Assembly: GCA_022385755.1 (NCBI GenBank)
Contig: MU278349.1
Coordinates: forward strand, 1,860,001 to 1,924,000
DNA: 64,000 nt
Reading direction: 5' to 3'
From: Trametopsis cervina
Taxonomy: Eukaryota; Basidiomycota; Agaricomycetes; Polyporales; Irpicaceae
Part shown: piece after piece, positions 23,541 through 35,616 of the stretch
Position numbering within the stretch: the stretch's first letter is position 1
How the letters are laid out: every line of letters begins with the position of its first letter
Translations under genes and position numbers: made by a program
Notes under the pieces: generated by a model
What the model saw: only the letters and a program-made list of their open reading frames with translations
What the model was told of the DNA's origin: nothing
Database searches by the model: none

Positions 23541-26500
23541 TCAGCAGATTGTACATCCACCAGAGAACCACCTGCCAACGAGATGCAGTTGCGTAAGAAT
23601 GGGCCCTTTTACGGGTGGAATGGGGGGTGAGCGGAGCGAGGTGGGGCAAGTGGAGGATAAGTGGAGGAAAGGAAAGGAACAAGGAGATGTGGAGGAAGTG
23701 GAGGGGGAAAGTGGAGGAGGGGTGGAGGGGAGGAAGGAGTTGAGAGTCAATCAGACACGTCGCACACACGGTTGACCAAATCAAAAAGGAAATGGGTTGG
23801 GTGGTGGGTGGGCGGGGCGTGATGCGACGGCGGACGGTGAGTGCGGAGTCCGGAGGTGGAGGATAGAGGAGTGATATTATGATGGTGTGATGTGATGTGG
23901 GGTAGTGGAGGGGAGGGGAGGGGATGGAGGGGGATGGGGAGCGAGAGGGGCGGGACGGGACTCACCAGTGGCTTCGGAGCTGTTCTATCCAGTGCACGAC
24001 GAGCCGCAGCCGGAGCCGCGGCGAGCGTATTGGCAACAACTTTGCCTTCTCGTGTTCGTCTATCGGGAGCAGCTGCAACAACATCAGCACCGCACATACA
24101 CAACCACAGAGACAGAAAGGGAAACACGGCGGGGAACTCACGAGCGTCATCCAAAAGCTGAACTGCGCAGGGTCAGACGGCATCGGCACATAATTCCTAT
24201 CGAGGTGCTGCACGACCCACGGCGTGCCCTCCTTAAGCTGCTCCAAAAACTCATGGCACTCCCGCATGAGCTCCTCGTTCGACCGCGTCCGCACGAGCGT
24301 CCGCACGAGCGTCCGATTCGAGTTCGTTGCACCAGCCGACGACGACGTTGGGGTAGCGGAAGAAGCACCAGCAATTGGGGTTGCAGAAGAAGAAGCGAGG
24401 GGAGAAGAAGAAGCAGACGAGTCAATATCGAACGACGCAGAGGAAGAGGACTCGGGCGGCGCTGCTGCCGGAGGCACCCCTTGCGGTCCAGTCCCTATAC
24501 TCACATAAGAACTCGACCCAGGCGCAGGTGCCGCGGGCGTCCCGCCTCCTCCTCCTGCTGCTCCTCCAAGGCCAGACACGAGCAGGTCCTCGACATGCGC
24601 CTCTTCTGCTTGATACACCTCTTCGTGGAAATCATTCACGCGCTCGACGCGCGCGACGACGTAGCCGTCTAGCATCCCGCGTTCCATTATTCGGAACCGC
24701 CATGTCCCCCATGTTTCGACGATGCTCCGGCCGTCGGGTAGCATTTGCACGTTCTTGATTTGGAGCATTGTGCCGAAGTCGTTTCCTGGTGAGGCGGACG
24801 TTGAGGACGGCCGGGGCGGTGGGATCATGCCGAAGCATGGGTTCGGGGAGGCGAGGCAGCGTCGGAGCATCAGACGATATCTACCGCGCATAGAAATATC
24901 ATTAGCTGCCTTATTAGAGAGCATATATCCAATCAAACCGACTTACCGTGGTTCAAACAAATGCAGCATAGTAGGCATCCCCGGGAAACTCAACTGACAC
25001 ACAAATATCGGCGTGTCCAAGCGCGAATCGCGCTCTTCCGCCTCAATCATCGCGCCGCGTTCCGCATATGGCCCAGGGAACGCCTTCAAAACTACCATTG
25101 CACCCATATCAGCACCCGCCACCAAAACCTCAATTAAAATAACAATAACACGCACTGATAGCAAGCACGACCTTATTACACGGCTGTTCCTGCGCATACA
25201 CGTACGCAGGCAGTTCCTGTCTGCATAGCGGGCACGCCGTGCTGTGGTCCATCGAGCGCAGCAGACATTGCGAGCAGAATGTCTGAAAATGCACGAAGCC
25301 GAGTTAGCGGTTGATCTTTAAAGCAGAAATACGGAGCGAGTAAAGTGAACGAAGCGAATGAGTGGGTGAGCAATGAGTCGGGTTGAGCGACTGAGTGAGA
25401 CGGAGTGGGTCCGCCGCGGAGAAGAACCAGACCCAGAATCAGACCCAGGACCAGACCGATTTCGAACGCGACCCAGATCGGTTCCACCCTCACGATTTCA
25501 GATTCCCATTTCAACGACCTCATCTCGGCTCCCATCGAATCCTCGCATCGTAACACACGCCCCACAACAGGACGCAAACACGCCACATCTCTGGGCCATC
25601 ATGCCTAGAGCCGGTGGACGTGTCTCGTGTCTCGTGTCTGGCCCCAGGGGAGGGGAGAGCGGGCACGATGCACAATACACGATGCACAGTGGCAGCGACG
25701 AGGGAGCAGAAGGACCGGTAGTGCTGGGAGGGTAGGGAGGAGCCAACCGCCCGGACCCATCACGCCCTACGCAGATTAACCTCCCTGCGTCCCAGATACC
25801 GGATACGGGTCGAGATCGCAGCTCGAGGCCGTTACAAGCCCTATCCAGCCCAACATCCCCGTTTGCGAAAAACAAGAGGGCGGATGCGAGCGGAAGCAAA
25901 GCCTGCTCGAAAGAGAACAGCAAAACAGGAAGCGCCACGCCGAGAATAGGGAAGAAGGAAGGACGAAAGAGAAAGAGAAAGAGAAAGGAGAAAGAGCAAG
26001 AGAAACATCCGCGAAGGTCGCGCTGTCCTGCCCTGGATCGCTCGATCGCAACTGCCAGCTCGCGCGATGGATCGACGCCGCGCGGCGTGCCATCGAAATG
26101 CTTGGCTCGTCTCGCCTCGCCTGTGCAGCGAGTCGTCGATATACGCATGACCCAACGCCATAAAAACAAAACAAAAGGGAAGGAAAACACAGAACAACGG
26201 AGAGAAACAGAATGAAAGCAGAAAACAAAAGCAACGACTCACATGCTGACAAGGCGTAGTAACAGGCTGCCACAACAGCGCAAAGCAGATCTCGCACGTC
26301 AGCTCGCTCAGCAGCTCCTTCTCGAACAGCGCCTGTGCCGCGCGCCGGCCTGATTCTCGTAGCGCTGCGTCCACGTCCACCGGTGCTCCATCGGATGCAC
26401 TGTTGATATCTGCGTGCGGGGGAGCGTAGGAATGCGCATCACCGCTAGTGGACGGACGGAGCCGTCTACGTTTATGCGGGCGAGACGACGCAGGGGACGG

Positions 26501-28072
26501 GGGCGGAGAGTGCGTGCGCGAACGTGATCTTGTTCTCGTCCTCGTTCGTGTCCGTGTCTGTGTCCTCCTATCTCGCTCGGTCTCCTCATCCGAGAGCTCG
26601 TCCTCATCATCCTCTGACATAACGATAGGGCTCAATAACTTCTGCGCCCTCCTCGTAAGGTTCAATATCTTGTTCACCGTCACGTCCACTCTCTGTACCT
26701 GTGCCCTCCCCGCCGAAGCTGTCGAATTGGAAGCCCGCGTGGGCACAGAAGGAGGAGGGGGGGGAGGTGGGGCGGACACAGATGGTTGGACGTCCGCGGG
26801 CCGAAAATCGACGCCCGAGTCTGGGTGGACGTGTGTCTGGTGGTTGAGCACCGCTCGGCGCGTGCATGTCGGGATGGGGCATTGCATCGCTGCTTCCGCG
26901 GGAATATTGTTATTGTTATTCGCTACAGAGGAAGAGGAGGACGAGGAGGACGAAGAGGAGGAAGAGGAGGAAGAGGGGTGTGGCCGGATGACGTGCTTTG
27001 CGCAGACGGTGTGGCCGCAGTGGAGGGTCATGGGTGTGTCGAAGACTGTGGCGAATGGACAGAGCGGGCAGCGCAGGAGCGGGAGGATGTCTGTGGGCGT
27101 TAGTGTGTGCTCGTCCTGCTCGTCGTGCTCGTCGTCGCCGTCTTCGGAGACCTGTATGACCGGGGGTGGCGTGCGGAGACGAGGAACAGAGGATGCGACG
27201 TTAGACGAAGACGGCGAGCGTGATGGAGGAGGCAACGACGGCGAAGCAGATGGTGGCGGTAGCATAGCAGGATCACCAGAATCACCAGTAACAGCAGTGA
27301 CAGTAGAGGCAGCGGCAGCAGAATCGAAACGAGGTAGATGTAGATGTCCGTCCGAATGCGCGTGCGAGTCCGAATCGAGGTGTTGAGCGGAACCCGGCGC
27401 GGAAGCAGATGGGGGCGCAGACGAGGGGGGGACATCGCGCGCTGGGTCTGGCTGTGGCCGTGGCTGTGGCTGTGGCGATGATGCTGGTGCTGAGGGCGGG
27501 ATCGACGGCGAGGTGCTCGTATCACTAGCCGTGCTCGTGGCCATGGTAGCGGTCGTAATGAAAGAGGTAGAAGGAGGATTGGGAGGCAACGATCGCGGGT
27601 CCGCACTCTCAACACCTAGGTATGGTAGCTCGGCCGGGAACGCCGAGTGTGAGTGCGAGTGTAGTTGGGAGGGGCTCGATCTGGAGGGGAGAGGGGCTGG
27701 AGAGGATCGCGGGGATGGCGGGTACGGGGATGGGGACGGGTGTGGCAGGGGCGCGCGATCTGTGGACGCTTGCTGGTGCTGCGCGGGGAGAGTGGGTGTG
27801 GCCGTGCGCGGGGTTATTGAAGAGAGACGTTGAGAGTCCTGTGTAAGGCAAGAGGTGTAAGTTGAGGAAAGGATGGGGATGGGGATGAGACTCACCTGTG
27901 CGGATACATCGGCGTCGGCACCGGCAGCAGAAGATAATGAGGATGAGGACGGCGCCGGCGGGTTGAGGTCGAGGTAACAGTCGTCGAGGTCGTCGGAGGG
28001 GTCGTGGTCGTAGCCGTAGCTCAGGGAGGTAGAGGAGGAGGGTGTATCCTGACGTTCCGCGCTGTGCGGCAT
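23541..28072 (-). CDS. LON peptidase N-terminal domain and RING finger protein (LONRF-type E3 ubiquitin ligase)
   Basis: Putative ubiquitin ligase. Exons (minus): 28072-27896, 27838-26243, 25282-25156, 25091-24947, 24880-24142, 24072-23966 and 23571-23541, giving 973 aa. The N-terminal ~280 residues are disordered and Ser/Pro-rich. A first Cys/His cluster follows (CPLCPFATVFDTPMTLHCGHTVC), interrupted by a polyserine run. A basic linker leads to a complete RING (CEICFALLWQP...CQHTFCSQCLLRSM...CPLC). The LON substrate-binding-type domain comes next (IFVCQLSFPGMPTMLHLFEPRYRLML), split by a Ser/Ala/Gly-rich insert and ending VVHWIEQLRSHWWFSGGCTIC. The intron inside the RING is 960 nt (26242-25283), far above the local norm. 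The 57-nt intron 27895-27839 is in frame and could be retained. The start is the first ATG in the frame. Confidence 0.88.
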
Positions 28073-31034
28073 AGGCGCGGTACGGGTCGTCTCGTCGGAC
28101 GATGCTTGTAGGCTGTACTGTACGGTTGCGGGTGTAGGTAGGTGGTGGCTGAATGGTGTCAGCAGGCGAGGCGGGCGGTATACATCTGCGAGGAGGTTTT
28201 TGTTGTTCGCTGTTCGCGCGCGAGAGGGTGAGGTAAGGGTAAGGGTAAAAGTAAGGGAGAGAGGTTGGGAGAGGAAAGAGGAAAGAAAGAGAAAGATAGA
28301 AAGGAGCCGGCGGTTGTGGCTTGTTCGTTCGGAGGGAGAGTCTGAGATGGCACTGACTGACTGACTGGCAGCAGCACCCAGCACACCGCGACCAATCCCA
28401 CACCGTCGCTTCCCCTCTCAGCTGCCCCCCGATCCAACTCATCACCGTCGCGCGTCAGATCGTCATGCCACGTGACACTCAATTGCTATCACGTGGCCGA
28501 TCCGCGCCCTGCAACTTTTATTCGACGATCATCTCTCCGCCTCCGCGACCCGACTGCTGCCTGTTGCGGCGAGCACGGGCACGAAGTAGCGGTGCATCGG
28601 TGTGGCGGCGGGCGTTGTTGAGAGCTTGGGGGGCGGCAGTCAGCGTCATCGTCATGCAGGGCGTCAGGGCTGGGTTGAGCAGCGGGGTTGCTGGATGGAG
28701 GACGATGAGGTCGCAACTCCGACGGACGGGTGTTCGCGCCCAAGATGGCCCGCTATTGCCATTGTCGGAGTCGCACTGTCACGGCAGGCATGCATGCAGG
28801 CGGCGATAAGCAGCCCTGTTGACTCTTATTATATTTCTCATTCACTCGAGGCCCATGATGATGATGACGAGGTCGTAGTGCAGTAAGTAACTGTAGCGAT
28901 TCCAATCCCCGGTGTTATTCCTCGGTGCGTTTTTCCGTGCTGCTCTACCGTAAGCCATCGTAAGCACAGCGTCGCAATTGCAATGGCTCCCTCCCCAGCG
29001 AAAGCGAAAGGCAGCTCGAGGTCCGTCACCCCACGATATCCTGTGGCCCAAACGCCAGCCCAATGCTCGTCGAAGCACCGCAGCGTCTGCGGTTGTTGTG
29101 TACGTATAACGTGTAATGCGCGGGTGCTTTATAGGCACCGCACCCTTCCTTTCCCTGCGCAGTTGCCTGCCTGCCTGCCCGCAATCTCACCAGGCATCGC
29201 ATCGTACCGCGCTGACATCTCCCTGACTACACCCAGCCTCGAGCTCAGCCCATTCACCCAGTACAGCTACAGCACTCTCACAACGAACGCAGTGAGCGAC
29301 TGAACACGCGCCCAACCCTCGCCCAACCCTGAGCTGTCCCGCGGGGTGATAGGCCTCGAGATATCGATAGCATTTCCGCCCTTCCTTCCCTTCCCTTCCC
29401 TGAACACAAACACGCGCGCGTCGCCATTTGCACGTCTACAGCGTCAGGGCCGAATGACGAGCTGCGGTCCCCAAGCATCAAACGCTGAATGCTGATGCTG
29501 CATACGGGGCCCGTGCGCGTGGATACTACTGTATTCGCTATTCGCATCTGGCGAAAGCTTCGTGGCCCCTCACACCTCACACCCTCTCGCTTCCGCTTGT
29601 CAGCTTGCTAACACACGTAGGCGACGCCCAGATCCGTGCACCATTTCAGATCCGTGCGCCGCATCTGCTGGACCGCATCTCGTGCTTGTGCTTGTGTTCT
29701 TGCTTGTTCGCTCACGGGTCGGATCGCATGCGATGACTGGGCAGCTCCGTCCGTCGTGCGCGCCGAAGGGCTGTCCAGGGTCGCGTACCGAACGGTGACG
29801 AAGATGGCGGGACAGTTCACGAAAATGTCCACGACGCCTCCCTCGCACCGCGGACCGCGGATCACAACACACAGTGGCTCGTTGCACCCCGGCTCCGTCT
29901 CACTCGCGCGCTCGACGTCATCCAATCCCGTCATACGTACTGTATGGCAATCCCCGCCACTAGCACTAGCACTGGCACTAGCACTACATTGAATTCATTA
30001 TCCCCAATGATTTGGCTGGCTGTCATGTCATGTCAGGAGCGGGCCCAGCCCAGGCGTATTTTATTTGTATTGTCGTGGGTGGTGACGTGAGCGGGGTGTG
30101 CGGGATGAAAGTGTGGTTATGTTTATCTTGGATGGCAAGGATGGTGTCGACGAGCTCGACTCGTTGGCACCGTGTAGGATTCTGCTATGAGAGGACTCAT
30201 CGAGGGAGCATCCTCGAGCGAGCATGAAGGATGACAAGACGGCAAAGGGCTGGTATGGACAAGCTCATGTTTTTCGGTATACTGTGCTGACCGTGAACAA
30301 CAGAGAAACCACATCTCTTGAGGCGGTCCTCCACCTGGACGATAATGTCCACAGCATCCCAACGCCTCAGTCCAAGAGCAGCCAGCATCTCCTCATTCTG
30401 AGGCATGCAAACGCGTCGCACGTGACCGCGCACACATTCTGTCGTCCCCGACACCAGTACCGTGAGTTCTGTGGGGCAAATATACGCGCTCTCGTCTTCG
30501 CAATAGTAATGAGTGCTTCGTTCCCTCCCATCCTGCATCGCTCGAATATCTGATGTGCCCGCATCCGTTTTTGTAGCTTGAACCTCTGCGTACTTTCTAC
30601 AATGTCACCTCTAACTAGCACATTTTTCATCCTACGTATCAGACTGACCAAACGCGTAGCCTCGCCCCCAGAGCCGCGACAGCAAGAATGGTCCGACCCC
30701 CACGGTGGCCCCCAAGGACGGCGACACGACCGAGCTCGCGGGCATCAGAAATGCTGTTGCTGGCATGCTCACCAGCACGAGCGGCAGCGGAGACTGTGCG
30801 TATATCATGCTCGGTAGTTTTTTCCTCGAGTGTTTGACGGAGGTCGGGTATCCTGCCAACTTCTTCGTCGTTGCAGATGCTTGTTTTTGGGTCTCGAGAT
30901 CCCATCGTGTTGCTATACGCGGCTGCCATGATTGCGCGTGGTATATTCATCGCCTGTATGATATATACCTGTATCGTTTGCACCTACATCGTTGTTTGCA
31001 AAATACTGAGACTAGTGTGAACGCGCCACATAAC
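28073..31034. other. Long region without recognisable genes
   Basis: Nearly 3 kb. Open frames are short and low in information. A plus-strand frame near 30690-30810 (APKDGDTTELAGIRNAVAGM) follows an acceptor-like site, but I could not connect it to a gene. A (CTAGCA)n-like tandem repeat lies at 29958-29987. The left end is the upstream region of the RING/LON gene. Confidence 0.45.
29958..29987. repeat. Hexanucleotide tandem repeat (ACTAGC)n
   Basis: About five units of ACTAGC with one substitution (ACTGGC). Confidence 0.8.
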
Positions 31035-34000
31035 GCGCTACACGTGACCGCGTGCCTACTTATGCTCAGCGCCTCCCTTCGTCTTCAACCTCGAAGACCA
31101 CAGTAAGTGTCCTATCCGCATCTCACACACTGCTCACTAAATACCGATGCATTAATCTAGCAGCCTGAAACCGCACGTACCTTGTGCATCTATTTAGGGC
31201 TGTGTACCAATTATTGACTGTGACTGAACACCCGACGTGGCTGGCCGTATCGACCGTTAAGGCATCTCGCAAGGAAGCTCGTTGTTGCAATCGCTGAGAC
31301 TTGTCGTCGCTGCCATGAGCGTGGAATCTGATGAATACCTCTCTGACGGTTCATCCGAAACTGGAGCGAGTCGAAGCTCACTCACACCTAAGCTCGACGG
31401 TATGGTAGAGGATACGGATCCGCTTTATGTCACCGTCACGTACGACGCGTTTATGGAGCTTCTGCCCGCTCACACGAAGAGCCTGAGCGCCGAGGAACAA
31501 ATACAAGCAGGCGACTTCGAGGCGCTTTCTGCTAAGCAACGCGAGGGAGAATCGTACATGTGTTTCGATATTGGTGAGTGGCGTAGTCCGTATGCAATCA
31601 GTCTCGTCTCACCTCATTGCATTGCCTCACAGTGTGCAACGTTTGAGCGGACACTCAAGTTATCCGAGAACGGTCTGACGTTCAAGGAGTGCCCAGATGC
31701 TCTTGGTAGCCGTCATCCGGCCATCGTCGCATACCCCAAGGACAACTCCATCGCAAGAAAGGCATGGAAATACGAGAACAAGACCCCCATGGATGTTCCA
31801 CGAAACCCGTACCACGCTCGCCTCGCATATGCCTGGGCAGAGTTAGCGGTTGCGGTCTCATACAAGCCGCGTTCCGCTTTGACGAGAGTCTGCTGTGTGA
31901 CTCAGCCAACGGGTGGATCTCCCGCGCATACCTAGTCCAGTTTGCAACTCAGGTTATGCATTGGCAGCACCGGACGCACTTTTACATGATCTGCTTGACG
32001 CGACGCCACGCACGGCTGCTCCGATGGGATCGTGCGGGGGCGTTGGTCTCCGGACCTATCGATCTGTTGGAGCATCCCGAGCAGCTTCTCAACTTCATCC
32101 ATCGCTTTGCGCAGATGAGTCCGGCCGAGCGTGGTCGCGATCCCACCGCGATATTGGTGCAGAAAGATAGCGGAGAGTTCAGGCGGTTTCGAGACTTCAA
32201 GCCGGAAACTGAGTGGGCAACAGAATGCCACGGGAAGATCTTTGCGGACACCACTAACTTTCCGATATACAAGGTCGGACTATCTGTGTGTACTGGAGCG
32301 CAACATACTGACAGCACATCATACAGATCCTCTGCCGGTCTGTCATATCCACCGCTGACACCGACACATCCCCTGTGGTGCAACACGCGTACTTCCTTGG
32401 GAAGGCGATGACACGCGCGGCCTCACTCACCGGTCGAGCCACGAGAGGATTCGCGGCGTATGACGAACGCAGGAGGAGGCTCGTCTTCTTCAAGGACTTC
32501 TGGCGACCCAACTCGCAGAAGATCCGCCGCGAACTAGATACCTACGCGTTATTGAATCGTCAAGGGGTGCAGAACATCGCGACAGCCATCGCGGGAGGAG
32601 ACGTGTCGTACAACAACGACCCCCAACGGACTCTGACCCAAGCGTATAGCAAGTCGAAGAACGTGCCGTCAGAACGGGTATATGCTCGACTCGTGCTGCT
32701 CGAGCTGGCACACCCCCTCAAGAATTACTTCTGTTCCTACGAGCTGGTTTCCGTAGTCAGGGACGCAATACAAGGTGCGTTCCCTGTCTGTTGTGATCAT
32801 AAAATGTGACTGATCCTTGGTCCAGCGCACAAAGAGGCTTGGGATGCGGGTGTGCTGCATCGGGATATCAGTGTGGCCAATATCATGGTTTCTGATGACG
32901 GAAATGTCGGTGAGCGCAAAGGGATACTGATGGACTGGGAGCTGTGTAGATATAGGGAGGACATGGGCTCCTCTGCTACTCCGTTGAGTGGACGAGCGGT
33001 ACGTCGTGTGGTTCTTGTTGGAGGCGACGGAGCTCATGTTATGCTTCGTAGGGCACATGGGCGTATATCTCGTCGGTGTCACTGCAGTATCCCCGAAAAC
33101 CGGTTGCGGTGTCGGATGACCTTGAGTCATTCCTCTACGTCCTTGAATATTGTGCTCTGCAGTTCCATCTGCACGCCCTTAGCGCACCAATTCCCCCGAC
33201 AAGCGTAGCTCTGGATGCAATCCATGGGGTTAATTCTAGGAATCGCAGCCTGGCCAGAGTTTTGAACGGCTTCTTCTATGAAGAATCCGACAACGCAGAT
33301 GGCTCTGTGACGGGCGGTCTCAAAAAACGAGAATCTCTAGAGTCCGCTATGCCATTTGTGAGATTGAACGCTCAAAATATTCCTGTTGGAGCGATCTTGA
33401 ATGAATTCCACAAGCTCGCGAACGAACATTGCGCCGCGATTGATTTTCAGGAGCTGGAGAAGTATGGCCCTCCGAGGGTCAACATCCAACCGATACCACC
33501 CCCAATCGCGCCCCCGTTGAAGGAAAGCACCGCACCTCGACAGCCCCCTGACCCTCCCAAGCCCAAAAGGCTTCTGCTTGCCACACACGACGCCGTGCTA
33601 GGCATCTTTCAAACCGTGCTGCAGCACTACGAGGCCTCCCGAGACTTCAACGACAGATACTTTGACCAATTCCATGGCCTACCTGAACTTTAGGATCATT
33701 GCATCACGCAACCCTCGTAGAACCTCACGACGCCAGGGTGACAATTCATCGTACGTCGAACGGCGGGGTCAGAAAATGTAGAGCCGGCTCGCAATCTCTC
33801 CCTTCAATCGACGAAGCCGGCAATGATCCTGAACCAGCTCTGTAGACTGATAACGCTGCTGGGTGACACTGCAGGTGACGAGAATTAAATTACAGTACGG
33901 CTATGATAGTTAGCGGATGAACGATTACCGTGTAAAAGGAGTTCTGGATCGTATCAACTAGATATGTGGCGATTGACTGTTTTCTATGCACTCATTGTAG

Positions 34001-34050
34001 GGACACGTAGACCAATGTAAGATGCCTATCGCGTGGCGTATCGAGCAGCT
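31035..34050 (+). repeat. Inverted duplication, copy 1 (FunK1 locus and flanks)
   Basis: This segment matches 49340-52380 in reverse orientation. Homology includes upstream sequence from the shared CACGTGACCGCGTGC (about 31040), the whole kinase gene, and the downstream flank. Shared downstream blocks include GACAATTCATCGTACGTCGA (about 33739) and TGTAGGGACACGTAGAC near 33995. Boundaries are approximate because the ends are diverged. Confidence 0.85.
31315..33693 (+). pseudogene. FunK1-type protein kinase, frameshifted copy
   Basis: Copy of the intact gene at 49695-52087, carrying two lesions. First, an extra T near 31563 changes the phase at intron 1. If that intron (31574-31632, 59 nt here, 60 nt in the intact copy) is spliced, a stop follows at once; reading through it keeps the frame. 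Second, 10 nt are missing near 31869 (SYKP...FRFDESLL; the intact copy has SYKPGDAAFLFDESLL), which shifts the frame. The sequence downstream is otherwise kinase-like: KDFWRP lysine motif, HRDISVANIM catalytic loop, LMDWEL in place of DFG, and the GTWAY segment after the last intron, ending FDQFHGLPEL. A full-length kinase cannot be made from this reading; a shorter product from an internal start cannot be excluded. Confidence 0.8.
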
Positions 34051-34506
34051 CCAAGATATGTTTCTTTGTCCGCTGTTGTTGCGACTAGGAATATCGAGTG
34101 ATCAGGCTGTACCATTTCTTTGCCCTTGGAACAAGGGGAGTCACGGCCCGCGGTTCCAGCAGTGGCGAAGGTGCTTTCTCTAAGCTGGGACCGAAAAGAT
34201 GGACGACGCAGTGGTGTAACTTACATGACCTCGCCATCCGTCGCCTGTGACGTCGATCTAAGAAGAATGCGAAAACAACCCACTGAGTGAGAGGATATTA
34301 GCACAGCGTAGGGGCAATGTCGGCGAGCCCCATATTCAGAACAACGCTTCTTAATATACCTGGCTGGAGGCCGGGAGAAGTGCATACCTTTCAAGTGAAG
34401 ATGCCTTTGAAACATATGAGAGCTCTCAGCGTAACGGTAATAAATAGATTCGATAGAACTACACCACAGCGTGTCCTACAGCGTTAATCATATGCCGGCG
34501 AGTTCT
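33694..34506. other. Intergenic region between FunK1 copy 1 and the p24 gene
   Basis: The first ~360 nt are the downstream flank of the inverted duplication. Beyond about 34050 no similarity to copy 2 and no gene is seen. Confidence 0.6.
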
Positions 34507-35380
34507 CTAGAATGCACGCTTGACCTCGAAGAATGACTGCGCCCATTTTCAATACAATCTCTGGTGGAAGCGCGTAAGATCACATACCTTCAAATAGTAT
34601 ACTTGCCATGCGACTACCGCACACAGGATGATAACTTGTGCGACTGACCACCACTTGACCCGCTCGTTGGTTGACTCCGCAGTGTTCCGATGTGTTCGCT
34701 CCCGGATGACTATGTATTCTTGCTCATCCTTCACTGACATCAAGCCACCGGCGAGAGCACGGATTTCTCTTTCGATGGGAGCAATTGTATCTGGTCGGAC
34801 GTGTTAGAGATAGTGTAGCTTCAAGGTCATAGCCACTCACCATCTCCATCTACAAAGATCACTCCGTGCACGTTGAAACTGTCCGTGTACCGTAAGGATA
34901 ATGTCCGCAGACTATACAGGGCCTGGCACGTACCTGACGAGTTTGTCTATGACGGTGCTCATTTGATTGGAGAAGCAGTAGTCATGCCTGCCGTCCTTTT
35001 CTGCGGTTATTGTCACTGTCCCAGTGGACTTCTTGATATCTTTGTGTAGTGCGTGACCCTCTGGATCAGTGAGCTAAGAGTGTATACTTAGGACGGTAAT
35101 CAGAACTTTGAGTGGTGGTATGGACATACCCAGAAGTCAATGTCCAGATGCCCTCCTCCTCCGACTTGGTAAGTTACAGTCATCTGCAGACTTAAATCAA
35201 CAATTACACTCTCCAAACGACTTCACAGTGCTGTACCTTGTCATTCTTTCTCAGGTCTTCGAAGAAGCACTCCTTCTTAGCCGCAGAGACCTCAATCATG
35301 TGTGCGTAGACGATGGAAGGTAAAAGTAACAGAAGGCGTATCCATACTGAAAGCAGTGACCCGGTCTGCGCTCGTGGCAT
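34507..35380 (-). CDS. p24 family cargo receptor (EMP24/GP25L, GOLD domain)
   Basis: Single-pass membrane protein of COPII/COPI vesicles cycling between ER and Golgi. Exons (minus): 35380-35237, 35183-35130, 35073-34934, 34878-34841, 34790-34588 and 34536-34507, giving 202 aa. It has a signal peptide (WIRLLLLLPSIVYAH) and a GOLD domain with the usual cysteine pair (KKECFFEDL ... HDYCFSNQM). A coiled coil follows (EYIVIRERTHRNTAESTNERVKWW), then one TM helix (VAQVIILCAVVAWQVYYL). The 10-residue cytosolic tail is KSFFEVKRAF, carrying the Phe-Phe COPII signal. The RxxHRNTAESTN signature is diagnostic. It shares a 236-nt divergent promoter with the RanBP1 gene. The exact p24 subfamily (alpha, beta, gamma or delta) is not assigned. 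Confidence 0.93.
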
Positions 35381-35616
35381 CGTCGTAGAGTGTCGTAGTT
35401 AGCAGCTGTACGGAACAGCTCACAGACTCGCGATCATAGTCCAGAGACCCCAAACACTGCGGCGCGAGGAGAGTTCCGGGGGATCACTTATACTTTGCTG
35501 ATCTCAGGGCTCAGCGACCTGCAACCAACCTTTCTCTGACTTGCTTTCTGCCTTTCAACTCTCATCCATCACATCCTTCACGTTTATCACTTTACGAAGA
35601 CCCAACATCTAACGAT
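35381..35616. promoter_or_regulatory. Bidirectional promoter, p24 / RanBP1
   Basis: Only 236 nt separate the start codons of two divergently transcribed genes, so their core promoters must lie in this interval. A CT-rich stretch (about 35520-35590) precedes the RanBP1 ATG. Confidence 0.65.

Noticed and set aside
23404..23570. An alternative C-terminus for the RING/LON protein with a membrane helix (NRGWVLGAYVFMLVAIVYAQVG) in another frame
   Set aside because: Exon 6 ends in a phase that leads to WWFSGGCTIC and stop at 23541, and only that choice closes the 973-residue frame. No donor or acceptor was found for the other frame. It looks coding-like, so an indel or alternative splice remains possible.
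25373..25735. Plus-strand frame within the 960-nt intron of the RING/LON gene
   Set aside because: Low-complexity Pro/Arg/Ser sequence without start context or domain; most likely chance.
26448..27386. 312-codon plus-strand frame opposite the RING/LON gene
   Set aside because: Composition (Glu/Gly runs) is the antisense of polyserine and Pro-rich coding sequence.
30690..30860. Frame APKDGDTTELAGIRNAVAGM after an acceptor-like site
   Set aside because: Could not be joined to a start or to further exons, and no family was recognised.
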